NCBI GenBank assembly: GCA_009760885.1
Contig: CM019704.1
Location: forward strand, 18,093,929 to 18,157,928
Direction: 5' to 3'
Source of the DNA: Achatina immaculata
Taxonomy: Eukaryota > Mollusca > Gastropoda > Stylommatophora > Achatinidae
Length of the DNA stretch: 64,000 nt
Below are positions 61,766 through 64,000 of this stretch, in pieces. How positions within the stretch are numbered: position 1 is the first letter of the stretch; every line of letters begins with the position of its first letter. A model generated the notes under the pieces. It was not told the DNA's origin. It saw only the letters and a list, made by a program, of their open reading frames with translations, and made no database searches. The translations under genes were made by a program, and so were the position numbers.

Positions 61766-62270
61766 TTACATCTTACATTCTTCCCGTGCCGTTAAACGTC
61801 ACATAGGGATCGCGTAGTTGATTGCCAAGTTTTCCTGTTTTCGGCGAGTCTTTTCAACTTCATCAAAGGATGTTACACCCACTAAACTGGCTTCTCTTAA
61901 CAATGTCCTGTTTAGAGTTTCACATGATCGACTTATTTTTCTTCGGCCTATTGCGCTCCACTCGATAGCTTGTTTCGGTATTCTAATTGTTTCTTATCAT
62001 CACATGGCCTACATATGTCCATCTTCTTTTTTCTGATCACCCATGAGACAGGTTGTTGTTTGCTCATCTGTCTTATCTCTGTGTTGTTCTTAAATTCGTT
62101 CCACTTTACAAGAATTTTCCTTTGGGCATTTGTTTTAAAAAGAGTCTAATTTCTTGTCTGTTTCTTTAGTTGATTTTCAGCTTTCGCATGCATAAATGAG
62201 GGTGGATATTACATGTGAATTGAATAATCTTAACTTGGTTTTTGTGCTTTTGAATGCCATATGTTCTCAT
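61766..62270 (-). mobile_element. RTE-B LINE 3' fragment, antisense, decayed
   Basis: Includes the terminal CTTCCCGTGCCGTTAAACGTC module absent from 59347, then the region shared with that copy. Frameshifts are frequent. Confidence 0.85.
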
Positions 62271-62505
62271 TAATAAATAAATTAGATCACTGCAAAAGCA
62301 GTGGGTTCAGAATCTTTGTGCTTTTTTTTAATTTAGTGATCTTTTAGACTTTTGTTAATCTTTAAACAAAAACAAAAAACAAAACAAAAACAAAAAAAAA
62401 AAAAAAAAAAGAAAGAAAGAAACTGGCTTGAAAGCTCAAGTTAAGTGAACCTGGAGATCTGCTGTCACAAATAGTTCACTTTGATGATCATGTGCCAGAA
62501 CAACT
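61958..62505. repeat. Dispersed duplication, copy 2
   Basis: Partner of 59347-59855; differs mainly by an expanded A-rich tract at 62364-62429. Confidence 0.9.
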
Positions 62506-63339
62506 GTAGGTCATGCTACCAACAGCAGAAATGCAACAGCTGCGTCCTGCCAGCCGACACATTGGAAGACAAGTCTTTCGTTTTTCCCTCAGTCTCACGG
62601 CCATTTGCACCATCTGCAGATTTTCAAGCGCTGTATCACCTTCACTCTTCCACACTTTGCTCCCACAAAAGTCTCGGATGTTTCTGGTAATTGCTCGTTA
62701 GCAGAGGCCGAGAAAAGAAATACTACACATTAGGCGAATAAATTATTCAGAATAATCAAATATTTAGGGAAACTCTGGTGGCGCAAAACCACACCAAATT
62801 TGTTTGTTTTCTTTGAATACGAACTCAAACGTAATCGATGTAGCCCCTACGAGGAACATTAACCAGGACTCGAGTAAAAGCATTCACTTTCATAATTCAT
62901 AACGGTAAATGGGGATGTTTAGATTAAAGTATTTGTATAAGGCCCACGAGACATTCAGTCCGTATACCTTGTAAATCCTGCACTTCTGTGCAAAATAATT
63001 ATCGTAAATGTATCTAGGTTGGGCCAGTCTCATTTAAAGAAGGTTTTAAAAAAATCATGGACGATATCATGACGGCCTAAATAACGCAATAACAGAAGAT
63101 AACAAAAGTGGTTTCAGATAACATGAAAAGAGGGCGGGGGGGGGGAGTAGAGAACATGATCATCCTAGGATATCACACTCACGTAAGAATGAATCCTGGC
63201 CAAGCATTTTTCACATCGTCTAGATGAATAATTACCAGAGGAATAACATTGTCCACATTGCAGAAAACGGGATAAACAAAAGATGGAAGAATGGTGGAAG
63301 ATGAAATGTACATTATTTTAATTTCCACTGATGGTGATG
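62506..63339. other. Unannotated stretch
   Basis: No supportable gene. A G run lies near 63134-63145. Confidence 0.35.
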
Positions 63340-63418
63340 GCGACTTGGTTGGCTGAGTAGGTCGGTCTACTAATCCAGTGGTATCGGGTTCAAGTCCCAG
63401 CAATAGGGATTTTTTTCT
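63340..63418 (+). mobile_element. tRNA-like SINE head or tRNA pseudogene
   Basis: TGGTTGGCTGAGTAGG (A-box-like) and GGTTCAAGTCC (B-box match) have tRNA-like spacing and end in a T-run. The anticodon arm and acceptor stem do not pair well, so a functional tRNA is unlikely. Confidence 0.5.
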
Positions 63419-63423
63419 GACTC

Positions 63424-63872
63424 ATTCATTCATTCATTTGCATGTCCCTTGTAGAACTTTGCCTCCCTAACAGCACTCCTGTAGGCCTCTCGGTTGTGAA
63501 CAAGATGGCCTGCTGCTGATGCATCTATTTGCAGATCATCAACGATGTCTTGCAGCCGTCTTCGTCTTGATTTTCCTCTCTTTCCTTTTCCCATTATGTA
63601 CCCTTCCAATACGGTTTTCTCTAGATTATAATGACGTTTAATGTGTCCAAAATATTTAAGTTTTCTCTGTTTAATCCTTTTTACTAGCCAGCCTTCTTCG
63701 GTATTAAGTTATAGATTATTTGTTCTTTTCTGTGTCCATGATATTCGAAGAACTCTTCTGTAGCATTTACATTCAAAGGCATTTCTCTCAGGCATATGTT
63801 GCGATGGGAAAGATGCATGCCCTTAAAGATCTTATTTTTGTAGTTCTGTCTGTTCCTCTCCACAGATTCTTT
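63424..63872 (-). mobile_element. RTE-A LINE 3' fragment, antisense
   Basis: Begins with an (ATTC)n tail and matches 32034-32508, with frameshifts and a short deletion near 63786. Confidence 0.9.
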
Positions 63873-64000
63873 AGTTATGTGGCGAACCTGTGGAGGAAAC
63901 TAGAACGTCCTGTAGAAACTGTGGATGATTGGTGCCGACGTCAGATGTGGTGAGCAAATGTTTCAGCTCTGGCTTATGTTAACAGGAAAAAAAAAAATCA

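Noticed and set aside
63340..63418. Functional tRNA gene
   Set aside because: Promoter boxes fit, but the anticodon and acceptor stems do not pair; a SINE head or pseudogene is more likely.

Overview
The window reads as a stretch of animal nuclear genome, most likely a mollusc and probably a gastropod. That assignment is an inference. It rests on many RTE-type LINE fragments, a tRNA-derived SINE with good A and B boxes, a mariner, very high minisatellite content, and GT-AG intron signals. No prokaryotic or viral genome organisation is visible.

Only one protein-coding gene is supported. A long coding exon (1878 to about 4145) encodes a Ser/Thr/Pro-rich, probably disordered N-terminal region with a Cys/His-rich patch. 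A second, terminal coding exon (35191-36139) encodes two membrane segments that match the CD225/dispanin pattern, followed by a hydrophilic tail of about 230 residues. The intron between them is about 31 kb and is mostly mobile elements and satellites. The strong donor at 4146 is out of phase with the acceptor at 35190. A second CAG|GT donor at 4190 is in phase, so the real join needs transcript evidence.

Intron, 4.1-35.2 kb: an RTE element with a second copy of the same family inserted in antisense (4286-6896); an RNase H-bearing LINE (about 6940-9146) interrupted by a 1.39-kb non-coding retroposon (7538-8929, here N1); RTE and LINE fragments at 9.4-14.5 kb; minisatellites; two copies of a duplicated block containing a LINE and a foldback element with different microsatellite cores (19.5-22.2 and 23.3-26.3 kb); minisatellites at 27.9-30.1 kb; a 1295-bp mariner with TA duplications and an RTE fragment inserted at its exact 3' edge (30.7-32.5 kb); and an RTE copy ending about 60 bp before the second exon.

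Downstream, 36.1-64 kb: no convincing gene. This part holds a head-to-tail duplication in which only one copy carries an RTE insertion (37.3-40.9 kb), several 29-59-bp satellites, a 620-bp internally deleted RTE (N2), a 3.9-kb array of about 31-bp units (54.2-58.1 kb), further RTE pieces and a 0.5-kb dispersed duplication (59.3 and 62.0 kb).

The window is most informative as a record of retrotransposition. At least eleven insertions have readable target-site duplications of about 9-13 bp, and each family has its own microsatellite-like 3' tail. The best candidates for undescribed biology are the non-autonomous elements N1 and N2, the foldback element with an exchangeable microsatellite core, and the unusually large dispanin-like gene.
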